Source: Nitrososphaerota archaeon
Lineage (GTDB): Archaea; Thermoproteota; EX4484-205; JAAOZP01
Assembly: GCA_011605725.1 (NCBI GenBank)
Contig: JAAOZP010000005.1
Coordinates: forward strand, 1 to 59,647
Reading direction: 5' to 3'
Length of the DNA: 59,647 nt
Below the pieces are notes generated by a model that made no database searches, was not told the origin of the DNA, and was given only the letters and a program-made list of their open reading frames with translations. The position numbers were made by a program, and so were the translations under genes. Of the stretch, positions 16,282 to 26,000 are shown one piece after another. Position 1 is the stretch's first letter. Every line of letters starts with the position of its first letter.

Positions 16282-16563
16282 TTACCCAATTTTATCCCAA
16301 ATCTCCTTAAATTCCTCAAAAATTTTCTCCATTTCTTCGGACAAGGTATAAACGGAACCATACTTCCTTTCCATAATAACTATAATTCCAGCATCCTTGA
16401 GTACTTTCAGATGATGTCTCACAGTCTTATAATTCATCTTTAAAATTTCAGCCAACTGATTTGCATTATAAGGTCTGTCTTTAAGAGCTTTCACAATTCT
16501 GGCTCTGCTCTCTCCACCTCTAGAACCTGCTAAAATATACCAAATAAAGGATTTAAGAGTCAT
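16282..16563 (-). CDS. ArsR-like winged-helix transcription regulator
   Basis: The protein is 93 aa from ATG 16563. The frame is open to 16623, but a TATA-like ATTTTAATG at about 16583-16592 sits 25 nt before 16563, and family members start just before WYILAGSRGG. The DNA-binding unit is RARIVKALKDRPYNANQLAEILKMNYKTVRHHLKVLKDAGII, followed by a wing. It heads the operon with the small membrane protein and the methyltransferase and is divergent from the secreted-protein gene. Autoregulation is likely but not shown. Confidence 0.8.
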   Translation of the reverse strand: MTLKSFIWYILAGSRGGESRARIVKALKDRPYNANQLAEILKMNYKTVRHHLKVLKDAGIIVIMERKYGSVYTLSEEMEKIFEEFKEIWDKIG

Positions 16564-16772
16564 TTTAATCACCAATATCATTAAAATGGCGGTTTCCTTC
16601 GAATTTCGTATGCGTAACATCATTCAAAATATATGCATTGTGTCTTGCCTTTAAACATTCGTCGTGAGGCTTTAGACTAGCTGTACTGGCAGGTAGCATA
16701 CTCACCTTTGATATGAATTGTTCTATATATAGGTTTTCGGTTGATTTACTGTCTCAAAAATAAATGACCGTA

Positions 16773-16782
16773 TAGCGCGCTA
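16773..16782. repeat. GCGCGC palindrome copy (10-bp perfect)
   Basis: TAGCGCGCTA in the divergent intergenic region between the winged-helix operon and the secreted-protein gene; identical to 154-163. The rest of 16564-16897 holds a TATA-like ATTTAAATA near 16851-16859 that serves the plus-strand gene. Confidence 0.65.
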
Positions 16783-16897
16783 GCCGAACGAACTGGGACT
16801 AGCGTAAATAGGCTTTCTTATTGCTAGTTTAATACGGTCTTTATACAAAAATTTAAATAGGGCTGCATAAATTCAATAATTGTTGTGCTCAAAGAGA

Positions 16898-17377
16898 ATG
16901 GTAGGTCCTTTGGCTTTCAAGCTCTTGCTGATCGGGGTTATTGTTTTCTCGCTTTCTGTTATTATATTTATACCGTCATATATGTCTTACCCAAGAAATC
17001 AATTTTCAGATGAAAACATCAAAATTCCAGATATGCGTAGCTTTTCTTTACCTATTTCCGAAACATTCGTTGTAAAGGCAAACTCCTCGTACTTTTTCAA
17101 AGTTCAGATAGATGCTAATTCAACAATCGTAGGGAGTTTTCAAGAGGCCAATAAGCTGTGCATACTTTTTTATGTCCTAAATGAGACCACAATGAAAAAA
17201 TGGTTGAGTGGTATGGATGTTTCAAGGGAGGCATACGTCTACTCAAAAGTATCAACCAACTTTACCGTAACCTTTACCTCAACAGGAACATATTATTTCG
17301 TGTTTGACAACAGAGTTATATATCGCGACATTGTCTGTAAGGATAAGGTTGTGCTACTCCAGGTAACCTTGCGCTAG
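16898..17377 (+). CDS. Membrane-anchored extracytoplasmic protein, unknown family
   Basis: The protein is 159 aa from ATG 16898; TTG codons at 16880/16883 are in frame but less likely. One N-terminal hydrophobic helix (FKLLLIGVIVFSLSVIIFI) acts as signal anchor. The remaining ~120 residues are beta-rich with N-glycosylation-like NSS/NST/NFT sites and end in TGTYYFVFDN, a pattern of small extracytoplasmic beta-sandwich domains. A TATA-like ATTTAAATA lies about 40 nt upstream. It stands alone; no function can be assigned. Confidence 0.6.
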   Translation: MVGPLAFKLLLIGVIVFSLSVIIFIPSYMSYPRNQFSDENIKIPDMRSFSLPISETFVVKANSSYFFKVQIDANSTIVGSFQEANKLCILFYVLNETTMKKWLSGMDVSREAYVYSKVSTNFTVTFTSTGTYYFVFDNRVIYRDIVCKDKVVLLQVTLR

Positions 17378-17479
17378 AGTTCAGCACACGTATAGGGTTT
17401 GTTAAAACTCATTTCATGATCTTTAGTGCAACGGAAATTGCAGAACATCTAAAAAACAATTTTAAAGCCTTCATCATTT

Positions 17480-20026
17480 TTAGGTCCTCTCGATATTGTA
17501 TGTTAAGACTGCTTTTCTCACGCATTCTAGGATGACACGATAATGTTCTGGGCTCACAAACACGTTTCTTCTTATGTTAACCTGCAAATTAAAATGAGCA
17601 GCTTCCTTATAAAGCCTTATTGTCATGTCGAATGGAAATAGATTATAGTTTACTTGGTAAAAGTATAGTCTTTCTTCAGGTTTGATTTTAGCATATTTCA
17701 CTTCAACTTTTATATTCGGGTTTTCAGATTCCATAACGCTTGACATTCTTCCTCGCAAGAATTCATCTATTTTTAGGATTTCATCCATTTGTATTATTAA
17801 TGGTAATTGATGCGTTATTCCTTCTCTGGTAATGCTTTCCAACGGCTTCCATTTGTATAATAAGCTGGGAGTAGTTCTCGAATATACTTTGCTAGCGGGA
17901 AAATACCCACCCAATAGGCTTACGAGAATCATGAGAGCTATAACAATTGCTTGATAGCTTAAGCCAGATTTGATGTAGGTGCTCATCGAAATAGGGAATA
18001 AAATAGCACCCATGAAGTAGCCGAGAAAACCTGCTGCCGATTCAGCCAGCGTTAATTGGATGAGAACAAGTCTTTTTAGGTCTGTTGGATTAAGGCCGAG
18101 AATAGCCAGGGTTCTAAGGTCTGACGTTCTTTCATTGAGCATTTGAAAAGTCACCATGAAGCTGAGAAGCGTTGACAGTGATATTGGAACCATAGCGTCG
18201 ATTAAGCCATGGGTGAAAAAGGCCTCGGAGTACCTTATTCCAAGCGCCGTTCCGTTTTGTATGAGCCAAACAGTATATCTCTGAGTTACCCTGTTGAGAG
18301 CTAATGATACTGCCAACTCCTCCAGCTTCGCCGGATCAACATTCTCGCCGAATAACACGGAAAGCCTCGTAATTGGAGTTTGTCCATTCCACACGCATAT
18401 CATTACGTCGTGAAAACCATAATCGCCATAGGGGTTATGAACGCTTATCTTTAGTAAATCTCCTCCGTTTAATTCTTTTACATTAGTTAACATTTCGCCG
18501 TTTAAGAGTCCGACTATCTTATAAGTCCCTAGAACTCTATAGCCTACGTGTGGAATATAACCGTAGTAGGCGACTTCATCTCCTAGATTAACGTTGAGCA
18601 ACCTTGCTTTATCGTAACATAGGAGGGCCTCGTTCTCATTAAGTGGGCACCTTCCTTCGACGAGTGCCTCAGGTATTCTATAAGTCTTATTCATAACGTC
18701 CTTGTTAAGAAATATTCTACAGGCCATTTGGACTTTGATGCTTTCATTCTTCAAGTTTGTCAAGAAAAAGTATCCGTGGGCTTTAACAGTCGCTGTTTCT
18801 ACCGCCGGCAATCCTACTACCGCGTCATCAATAAAAACTTGTGAAATACCAGTTGTTCCCGTGAGCGAGACAATCCAAGAGTAATCCTCGTCTAGAATGC
18901 CGATAGGGCTTTCAATGGTGATTGCATTAAAACTGTGCGTAACCTTTACTGTCTGCACGTTTTTCACATACGCTGTTCCTAAAGTCAACAAGAACACGAG
19001 TGAGCCTGTGACAAAAGAGCTTGCAAGAATTAGAGATGTATACCTGAAAGCCCTGCGACGGATGTCGCGGACTGCTAACATAAGGATCGAGGAAAGCCGT
19101 CTAACTCCAATAAGGTCCTTGGCTTTTTCAATTAGAAACATTGATGAAACGAAAGTTGAAACGAGTAGAAGTGCGTAAATAATACTGTTGAATAGGCGGT
19201 TCTCTGGAGTTAAACCGAAAAACAAGAGTTTTACATCGGGTGCGAAGGATATAAAGAAAAGCCAAGAGAGTGAAAATGTAACCACCGCGATGATGGCTTT
19301 TCCTAATCTGGACTCGGAAGCCAGATTACCCATAAAGATCGCAAAAAAGACGGAGATTGCATACAATATTGTAAATGAAACCGGTGCAAACGTGGTTAGT
19401 CTTGCTATCTGATTGTCGACAGTGTTTTTAACCATAAGAATCTTGCGATGATACATTATAGCAGTTAAGTAGTCACCGGCCTTAGCATAAGATATTCCTT
19501 CCTCAACCATGTTCTTTACAACTGAGGCAGTAAATTGAGGGATGAAACCTTCCTCAACCATTCCAGATATTTTCGATTTTAGCTCTGAAGCTATTTCCCA
19601 CATCCTATTAGAGTAAATCTCGTATTTAAGGTCTAGAACTAAGACTTCCCCGGGCTCAAGCCAGTAATAGTTACTATTATTTGAAAGTCTGTAAAAATCG
19701 GTCATCCACCATTGAGATTCGACTGTGACACTGAACTTAACACGTGAAAAACGATTCTCAATCATTACTGTTATGTTATCAGGTTTACTGTTTGCCGATA
19801 CCACGTAGCTCTTTTGAAACAAGGAGTCTTCAGTGAAAAAGAGCAATTGAATACTGAGGGAATCCCATTTTTTGAAAGGGTCGTCTAAATTCACAATGAC
19901 AATAGTGCTCGAGCCCTCCTCTTCCAATGAGGCTTCACCATGAACCTTACCGTTGGTTAAACAGAGGATATGGATGCTGATGAATAATAGTGCCATAATA
20001 AGCTTAGTGTTAAAGGCTTTTAGCAT
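17480..20026 (-). CDS. FtsX/MacB-like permease with extracytoplasmic domain
   Basis: The protein is 848 aa from ATG 20026 (TTG 20038 is in frame). Signal peptide KLIMALLFISIHILCLTNG, an extracytoplasmic domain to ~residue 205, three membrane helices (~210-300), then the FtsX core: helix SLILASSFVTGSLVFLLTL, a MacB-like extracytoplasmic domain, three helices (ISLSTLLSFMVTFQML; ESAAGFLGYFMGAILF; IVIALMILVSLLGGYF) and a ~130-aa cytosolic tail. It resembles the C-terminal half of the 23061-27698 protein in the same order and may pair with it. No partner ATPase is nearby. It is divergent from the OPT-like transporter. Confidence 0.75.
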   Translation of the reverse strand: MLKAFNTKLIMALLFISIHILCLTNGKVHGEASLEEEGSSTIVIVNLDDPFKKWDSLSIQLLFFTEDSLFQKSYVVSANSKPDNITVMIENRFSRVKFSVTVESQWWMTDFYRLSNNSNYYWLEPGEVLVLDLKYEIYSNRMWEIASELKSKISGMVEEGFIPQFTASVVKNMVEEGISYAKAGDYLTAIMYHRKILMVKNTVDNQIARLTTFAPVSFTILYAISVFFAIFMGNLASESRLGKAIIAVVTFSLSWLFFISFAPDVKLLFFGLTPENRLFNSIIYALLLVSTFVSSMFLIEKAKDLIGVRRLSSILMLAVRDIRRRAFRYTSLILASSFVTGSLVFLLTLGTAYVKNVQTVKVTHSFNAITIESPIGILDEDYSWIVSLTGTTGISQVFIDDAVVGLPAVETATVKAHGYFFLTNLKNESIKVQMACRIFLNKDVMNKTYRIPEALVEGRCPLNENEALLCYDKARLLNVNLGDEVAYYGYIPHVGYRVLGTYKIVGLLNGEMLTNVKELNGGDLLKISVHNPYGDYGFHDVMICVWNGQTPITRLSVLFGENVDPAKLEELAVSLALNRVTQRYTVWLIQNGTALGIRYSEAFFTHGLIDAMVPISLSTLLSFMVTFQMLNERTSDLRTLAILGLNPTDLKRLVLIQLTLAESAAGFLGYFMGAILFPISMSTYIKSGLSYQAIVIALMILVSLLGGYFPASKVYSRTTPSLLYKWKPLESITREGITHQLPLIIQMDEILKIDEFLRGRMSSVMESENPNIKVEVKYAKIKPEERLYFYQVNYNLFPFDMTIRLYKEAAHFNLQVNIRRNVFVSPEHYRVILECVRKAVLTYNIERT

Positions 20027-20141
20027 AGCTTTTCTCAACAGCCTTAGTTAAAAACTTTTAACACTCAATATAAAAAATTTACCCATATTTTACCCAAAAG
20101 TTTATCAGTATTAAATTATACACTAATATACGGTGAAAAAG

Positions 20142-22226
20142 ATGGAGAAAAAGGCGTTTACTCCAGGCCTAACACCAAAGTCACTCGTCATCCTCCTTGT
20201 CCTCATCGTTTTGATGAGCATAACGCAAACCTTCATATATTTCGCCACGGGAGTTGCCGATTTTGCAAACTATTGGAACGATGAGCATCGATGCGGCCTC
20301 TTGTTTAAAGGAATAGGCTGGTGGTTCCTCACGTTCGCCATATTAACAGCCGTAACCGGAAAAGTTGCCCTGAGTAAGCAGGAGTCTGTAGTTATCTTGG
20401 CGTCAAGCTTCATAATAGGGTCTGAGATAGGTCCATTGATAGCGGGTGTGATCATGTCTGTGCCTTTCGGCGCAAACGACCCTGCTGTGTCTCAATACGT
20501 AAAGTACCTGCCGGAATGGTACAGGGTCCCGCCCGAGGCTTCAGACTTCTTCCTAAGAGGGGGACCAGTTAGATGGGATCTCATAGCGGGACCGTTCGTC
20601 GGGTGGGTTGTAGTCATAATCATATGGCAACTATTCCAGTATTCCATGGCTCTAGTAGCACGGCGTACGGTGATAGATGTTGAGAAGCTTCCATTCCCAT
20701 GGGCTCAGCCGGCCAGCATATTGCTCGATCATTGCACAAGAACGGAAGACGGGAAACCCGTACTTATGAAGATGGGGAATCCAGTAATAAAGCGGATTTG
20801 GGCAGGTGTTGCAATAGGTATCATACTGTACCTTATCTTCATACCCAGGTTCTGGATACCCGACTTCCCGGTGCCGATGGACCCGGAGTACCACTGCACC
20901 TCGCCTGTTCACCCATGGCTGTTTGACAAGAGGGGTGCTTGGGTCACTACAATTCCATGGTTCCAGTTCTACCTTAGCGTGCAGCCGGAACTAGTTGCCT
21001 CAACCTTCTTCTTCCCAATGGACGTGCTCTGGACCGTCAGTGGCCTATACTTGATTCTTACAGTAATACTTCCTCCGATCGTTGCGCCTCTAGGCTGGCA
21101 GGGAAGAGACTACGGTGGAACCCCATGGTGGGTGAAAATACCTGACGCAGGGTCCTGGTGCACCATTTGGATGGACTTGTCTCAATATCCTATAAACATC
21201 CTGTTTGCCTTCTTCGCCGGCATCGTCTTCTACGGCTTGTTCAGGTTCATCTGGAACTGGAGGTCTTTCAAGGATTCCTTCATGGGCTTGCTGGGGAAAC
21301 CAGTATCCGGGGAGGAGAACGAGCCTATTCCTATCCGGTACATATGGTTGATGTTCATCGGCTTAGGAATACTGTCATTAATCATGCTGGTCGTAGGCTT
21401 TGAGATGACTGTTGGAGTAGCATTAATCACGATTCTCTTCGCCCTGATGTACTGGTATTCAAACGTTCGTCTAGTCGGCGAAGCCGGTCCATCAAACTAT
21501 TGGGCTGGAGGAGGAGAGTTCGCTAACATTGTACCCTATTTAGGCTATAAGCTGGGCCTGATGCAGGAGAAGACTATAGGTGCAGCAAGCAGCATGCTTT
21601 TTGCAAACAACTATATTGCGGGATACATATCGTCAGCATCGTTCGCCGGCTTCGGCCTCGCAGGCTACAGTATAGCAAGGGATACTGGCACGCGTCCGAG
21701 AGACATATTCATCGCTCAAGTGCTGACGATAATCATAGGGCTGGCGGTCACCTACGTTTTCGCGCTCATCTCCATATCCTCATTAGGCTGGACGGTGAAG
21801 TATAAAGGGAAACCGACTTGGACAACTCCCTGGGTTTCATGGTTCGGCGGTGTTGCGGAGAACCCCAAGGGGACAATAGATTGGTTTGAAGCACCCGCAG
21901 CCGGACAGCCATGGTATACGAACACCGCGACTGCTTGGCTGGTTGGCGGCATCCTGTTCTTCGTATTGATGGTTGCGAGAAGCCTCTTCGCATGGTGGCC
22001 ATTAAACCCTGTCGGATTCCTGATCTTCGGCCTGTATAACACGATAAAGTACTCGCCTGCCATACTTGTAACGACAATCCTTAAGTATACTGTGGTGAAA
22101 ATAGGGGGTACGCCGCTCTATGAGAAGGCTACACACTTCGCGGCCGGAGTCATAGCTGGATCCCTAATAGGAAGAGTAATACTCGGACTCATAGGCTATG
22201 TGACTGGACTACCACTCGTATACTAG
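20142..22226 (+). CDS. Polytopic transporter, OPT-like/DUF6785-DUF6784 type
   Basis: The protein is 694 aa from ATG 20142; a GTG at 20133 is in frame, but a TATA-like TTAAATTATA at about 20111-20120 sits 26 nt before the ATG. It has about 14 hydrophobic segments. A loop DVEKLPFPWAQPASILLDHC and a later VRLVGEAGPSNYWAGGGEF block resemble oligopeptide-transporter-like proteins. It is paralogous to the 27753-29663 protein (both have the EKLPFP loop after a Met/Leu-rich helix). The substrate is unknown; adjacency to FtsX-like genes and a glycan island suggests peptide or oligosaccharide uptake. Confidence 0.6.
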   Translation: MEKKAFTPGLTPKSLVILLVLIVLMSITQTFIYFATGVADFANYWNDEHRCGLLFKGIGWWFLTFAILTAVTGKVALSKQESVVILASSFIIGSEIGPLIAGVIMSVPFGANDPAVSQYVKYLPEWYRVPPEASDFFLRGGPVRWDLIAGPFVGWVVVIIIWQLFQYSMALVARRTVIDVEKLPFPWAQPASILLDHCTRTEDGKPVLMKMGNPVIKRIWAGVAIGIILYLIFIPRFWIPDFPVPMDPEYHCTSPVHPWLFDKRGAWVTTIPWFQFYLSVQPELVASTFFFPMDVLWTVSGLYLILTVILPPIVAPLGWQGRDYGGTPWWVKIPDAGSWCTIWMDLSQYPINILFAFFAGIVFYGLFRFIWNWRSFKDSFMGLLGKPVSGEENEPIPIRYIWLMFIGLGILSLIMLVVGFEMTVGVALITILFALMYWYSNVRLVGEAGPSNYWAGGGEFANIVPYLGYKLGLMQEKTIGAASSMLFANNYIAGYISSASFAGFGLAGYSIARDTGTRPRDIFIAQVLTIIIGLAVTYVFALISISSLGWTVKYKGKPTWTTPWVSWFGGVAENPKGTIDWFEAPAAGQPWYTNTATAWLVGGILFFVLMVARSLFAWWPLNPVGFLIFGLYNTIKYSPAILVTTILKYTVVKIGGTPLYEKATHFAAGVIAGSLIGRVILGLIGYVTGLPLVY

Positions 22227-22255
22227 CGGTGCTATCAAACTTTTTTTTTACTTTT

Positions 22256-22954
22256 TCAAGTGGTTGTCATCAAATCTGGGTAGAGTTGTTTAACTTCTTC
22301 TCTTAACACGCGAAGTATTGCGTTAAACAGACAGACTACGTCTTCAACTTTCCTGTTTACACCAGGAATTCGGTCGAACTGCGTATCCAACGCGATAAGC
22401 CAGGTTATTCCAGTCGGCTTTCTGTAGAATTCCTTAACGAGGCTGAGAAGGAAATTCTCCGATTCTGTTAAAGACGGGTATTCTGAAGGAATCGAGTGGA
22501 GCCCAATCGTTAAACCGTCTGGATTAACCCTTTTCACGAGCCTCATAACCTCTTCGTCCCGGTTTAGAATACTTGCAAGCTCGTCAGAAATCTGTAGGTC
22601 AGCAATATGGAGACGGAGCTCTTTTAAAAACGGGTTTATTTTAAAAACCCCTTTTCTCGGGAGCAATCCCTCCCATTCCAGTAAGCATTCCATGCCTTTA
22701 AGCTTCCTATAAAGGTCCTCTAAAGCCGTATTCATGCTGCTTCCTCCTAAGGCATCATGAAGAACGCTTATACGCCAAGCTGTGTCAAAAAAGCCGGCCG
22801 GCCTCCGTTGGAATATGAGATAGTTACAGGGGATTTCCTTCGGAGTAACATATATCAAACCTCCGATGATTCTCCAGTCCTTCACGTATCTCCGAAAGAG
22901 ATTAACTATGTGGGGCGTCTCGAAAACAGACTTTTTTCCTACTTTAAATTGCAC
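22256..22954 (-). CDS. Hypothetical cytosolic protein
   Basis: This 232-aa soluble protein has no signal peptide or membrane segment. Mixed alpha/beta: IIGGLIYVTPKEIPCNYLIF, a middle helical part (LEDLYRKLKGMECLLEWEGLL) and a C-terminal block GITWLIALDTQFDRIPGVNRKVEDVVCLFNAILRVLREEVKQL that looks like a conserved core. I recognise no family. It lies between an OPT-like gene and the M28-FtsX gene, divergent from the latter, and may share their regulation. Confidence 0.55.
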   Translation of the reverse strand: MQFKVGKKSVFETPHIVNLFRRYVKDWRIIGGLIYVTPKEIPCNYLIFQRRPAGFFDTAWRISVLHDALGGSSMNTALEDLYRKLKGMECLLEWEGLLPRKGVFKINPFLKELRLHIADLQISDELASILNRDEEVMRLVKRVNPDGLTIGLHSIPSEYPSLTESENFLLSLVKEFYRKPTGITWLIALDTQFDRIPGVNRKVEDVVCLFNAILRVLREEVKQLYPDLMTTT

Positions 22955-23060
22955 GCTGAATATGTTTCATGAATTCGTATTTAAAGCTTCTTATTTAACT
23001 AACTGTCATCATCGAGCAAAATATTTATTAAGATGTGGTTCAGTTATCTACATACCGTAT

Positions 23061-26000
23061 ATGATACCCTTGCCAAAAAACGTGTGTTATAAATTATTAG
23101 TCACTACCTTATTCACAATATTGATTTTCGTCAATTCTTTAAATACTATGTCTGTTTTAGCAGATAGTGCAAACGGTTTTAAGAGTGTAAGGGAGATAGC
23201 GGACGCAGGTCTAATCGAGAAGCTTGTAAGCTTCATAGACTATGAAAGGGTCGAGAGCCACATTAGGAAGCTCTCCTCCATCTCAAGGTTCACCGGATAT
23301 CCGGGTTGTCTCGAAGCTGCGGATTATATTAAGAGTCAACTCGAAAGCTACGGTTTGAAACCGTTCTTCCAAAACTATAGTGTTATTGTTCCGGTTGACG
23401 GAGGCGCTACACTAACTACTTTAGACCAGAATCCTCTGACATTAAAAATATACCCTATGCTTCCAAACCTTGCCTGTCCTCCAGCTACTCCAGGCTTGGA
23501 GGGACGTTTAGTCTACGCTGGAAAAGGAACTCTTAAGGAGCTCAATGGGCTTCCTTTGAATGGAAGTGTAGTTATGCTTGATTTTAATTCGGGATACAAC
23601 TGGCTTGACGCTGCACAGTTCGGAGCAAAAGCATTCCTGTTTATAGAACCGGATGAAACTAAGAGTTATGAAGCGGAGTCTAAGCGGATATATGCTCCGG
23701 TGAACATTCCTAGGTTCTACATTTTAAGGGAAGAGGCTGAAAAACTGCTGCAAAGACTTAATGAGGCTGGCCCTCAAGGCCTATCGGTGTTTATTCAGTC
23801 TAAGATGACTTGGGAAACTAAGGAGGCACAAAACGTCATCGCGCTTGTAAAAGGGCAGTTGAATGAAACAATCGCTATTTTCTCTTTCTACGACGCGTTT
23901 TCTCCAGTTCCTTTTCTTGCGTATGATGCTGATGCTGCCTCTGGAGTTGCAATCTGGCTGGAGATAGCCAGGTATTTCAGCATTAATAAGCCTCTTAGGA
24001 ATGTTTTATTCGTATCTTTCTCCGGACATTTTCAGACTCTGGCAGGTGGGAGAGCTTTTGTAGATGAATACATCTTCGGTGAAAAACCAGATCCAGTATT
24101 GGGCTACAGGTATGGGAGAAATATAAAACTGGCCTTAGGACTGGATATATCGACGGATAGCCCGTCAGCCTGCATAGCCTGGGGAACATCCGCCGGTAAT
24201 TCTTTGATTCAGATAGGGAGGGCAGGATACGCTTACATCAGGGATGCTGTCAAGCCGATTTTCTACGAGGAGGCTCCTGGAGTACAAACACCCCGTGATG
24301 AAGAACTTACTAGCATACTTCAGGAGCCAATAAATAAAGGAAGCCTAGTATATTATGTGAATAGGATAATGGGAGAGAAGACCGGTTATCTATACATGAT
24401 AGGCGACAGAATTTCTCAAGTCAATGATTACATACCCATGTATCCGTTAGCCCGTACACCTTACATGAGGCTTGAGAGCCAGTTGATTGTGCAGGTTGGA
24501 GGCATAGGCTTGACTGTTCACACTTCAGTGGCGGATAGGATCCATTGGGGCCTACCCATAAGTAATTTGAATAAGGTCAATATGCGAAATCTTAGGCCTC
24601 AGGCCGAATTCAGCCTTTGTTTAGCATACCTCTACATCTGGCTTGATCCGCAAGTATTAAACCAGTACGTCAACATACCCGGGTGGACGAAGTGGGATGG
24701 TACAGGCTTAGGATGGCCAATTTTTGAGGGTAAAATATTAGAATTCGATAAGTCATTAGGAAAGTATGTTGAGGTGCCGAATGCATTAATAATGTTTTTC
24801 TCCTGGCGTACACCATACTTCGAAATTGTTTTAAAGAGCGATGAAAAAGGATCATATCGGGCAACAGGATTTCAGGGAGCAGTAGGCGGGTCTCCGGTAA
24901 CCAGTGGTGGAGGCTTCGTTTACTACGCGTTTGCTTTCGTCATAAACGAGACGAACGGAAATGTAGAGTATGCTCCAGACTCTGGTGTGTTTGGGGCTAT
25001 GTACGGCCAGTCTTTTCAATACTGGCTAAGGAGTATGGGAAAGGAAGTTGAACAGTTAAACATACCTGTATTTAAATGCGGCTCCATAGTCCTTCATGGT
25101 CTTCTAGATCCGAGACTGATGAACGTCAGAACTTCTTTCAAAACAAGGATTAACGATGCTTTCTCACATGCTGAGCTCATCGCCTTCTCAGACCCGTCAA
25201 TATTCACTGACTGCTATTTGAGAATGATGCAGGCGACAATAGCAACGGGGACACCTGCTGCAGAAAGCCCAAGTATAACAATGGTAGTATTCGTCCCACC
25301 TAGAACTCCAATCGAAGTGCTTCTATACATAGGTCCTACGCTCGTTGGAGCTTTCAATAACGGAGGGAATGGGTTTACGGTTGAACCTGGACGAGTTATC
25401 CGTAGGTTTGCTCCCATGCAGATCGCGTCTGATATCCTATTGCTAAACGAGAGGCGGCTTAATACTCTTCACACTCATGGAGTCTTCAGTATAATGAATG
25501 TGTCCGAAGCCCGTCAATCGGAGGCGTTGAGGTATCTTGAAATAGCATCCAATAGTCTCTCAAACCTGAACTATGAAGAATGCTCCTACTATATTTATAA
25601 GTCTTGGAACTATGTTGCAGAAAGTTATACGATGATTAAGGACATGTATCTTGATACCATAAATTCTGTTGCTTTCATCTCAGTACTCAGCCTTCTTTTT
25701 TCCATACTTTTAGAGAGGCTTATATTTTCCACAGGCGGTTTCAAGAGGGCTTTCATCATTATCTTCATATTCATTTCTATCACAACATTATGCTCAGTGC
25801 TTCACCCTGGTTACCTCCTCGCTTCAAACATAGGTTTAGAGCTGCTGGGCATTAGTGTAATATTGATGCTCATACCTGCAATCATGCTATTACTCAGCAT
25901 GGCAAGCCGCCAGTTATCTCAAATAAGGGAAGAGCGTAGAGGTATTGAAGCACCGGCAGTGGATAAGTTATCTGCCTTCATTCTCTCCCTTTCATATGGA

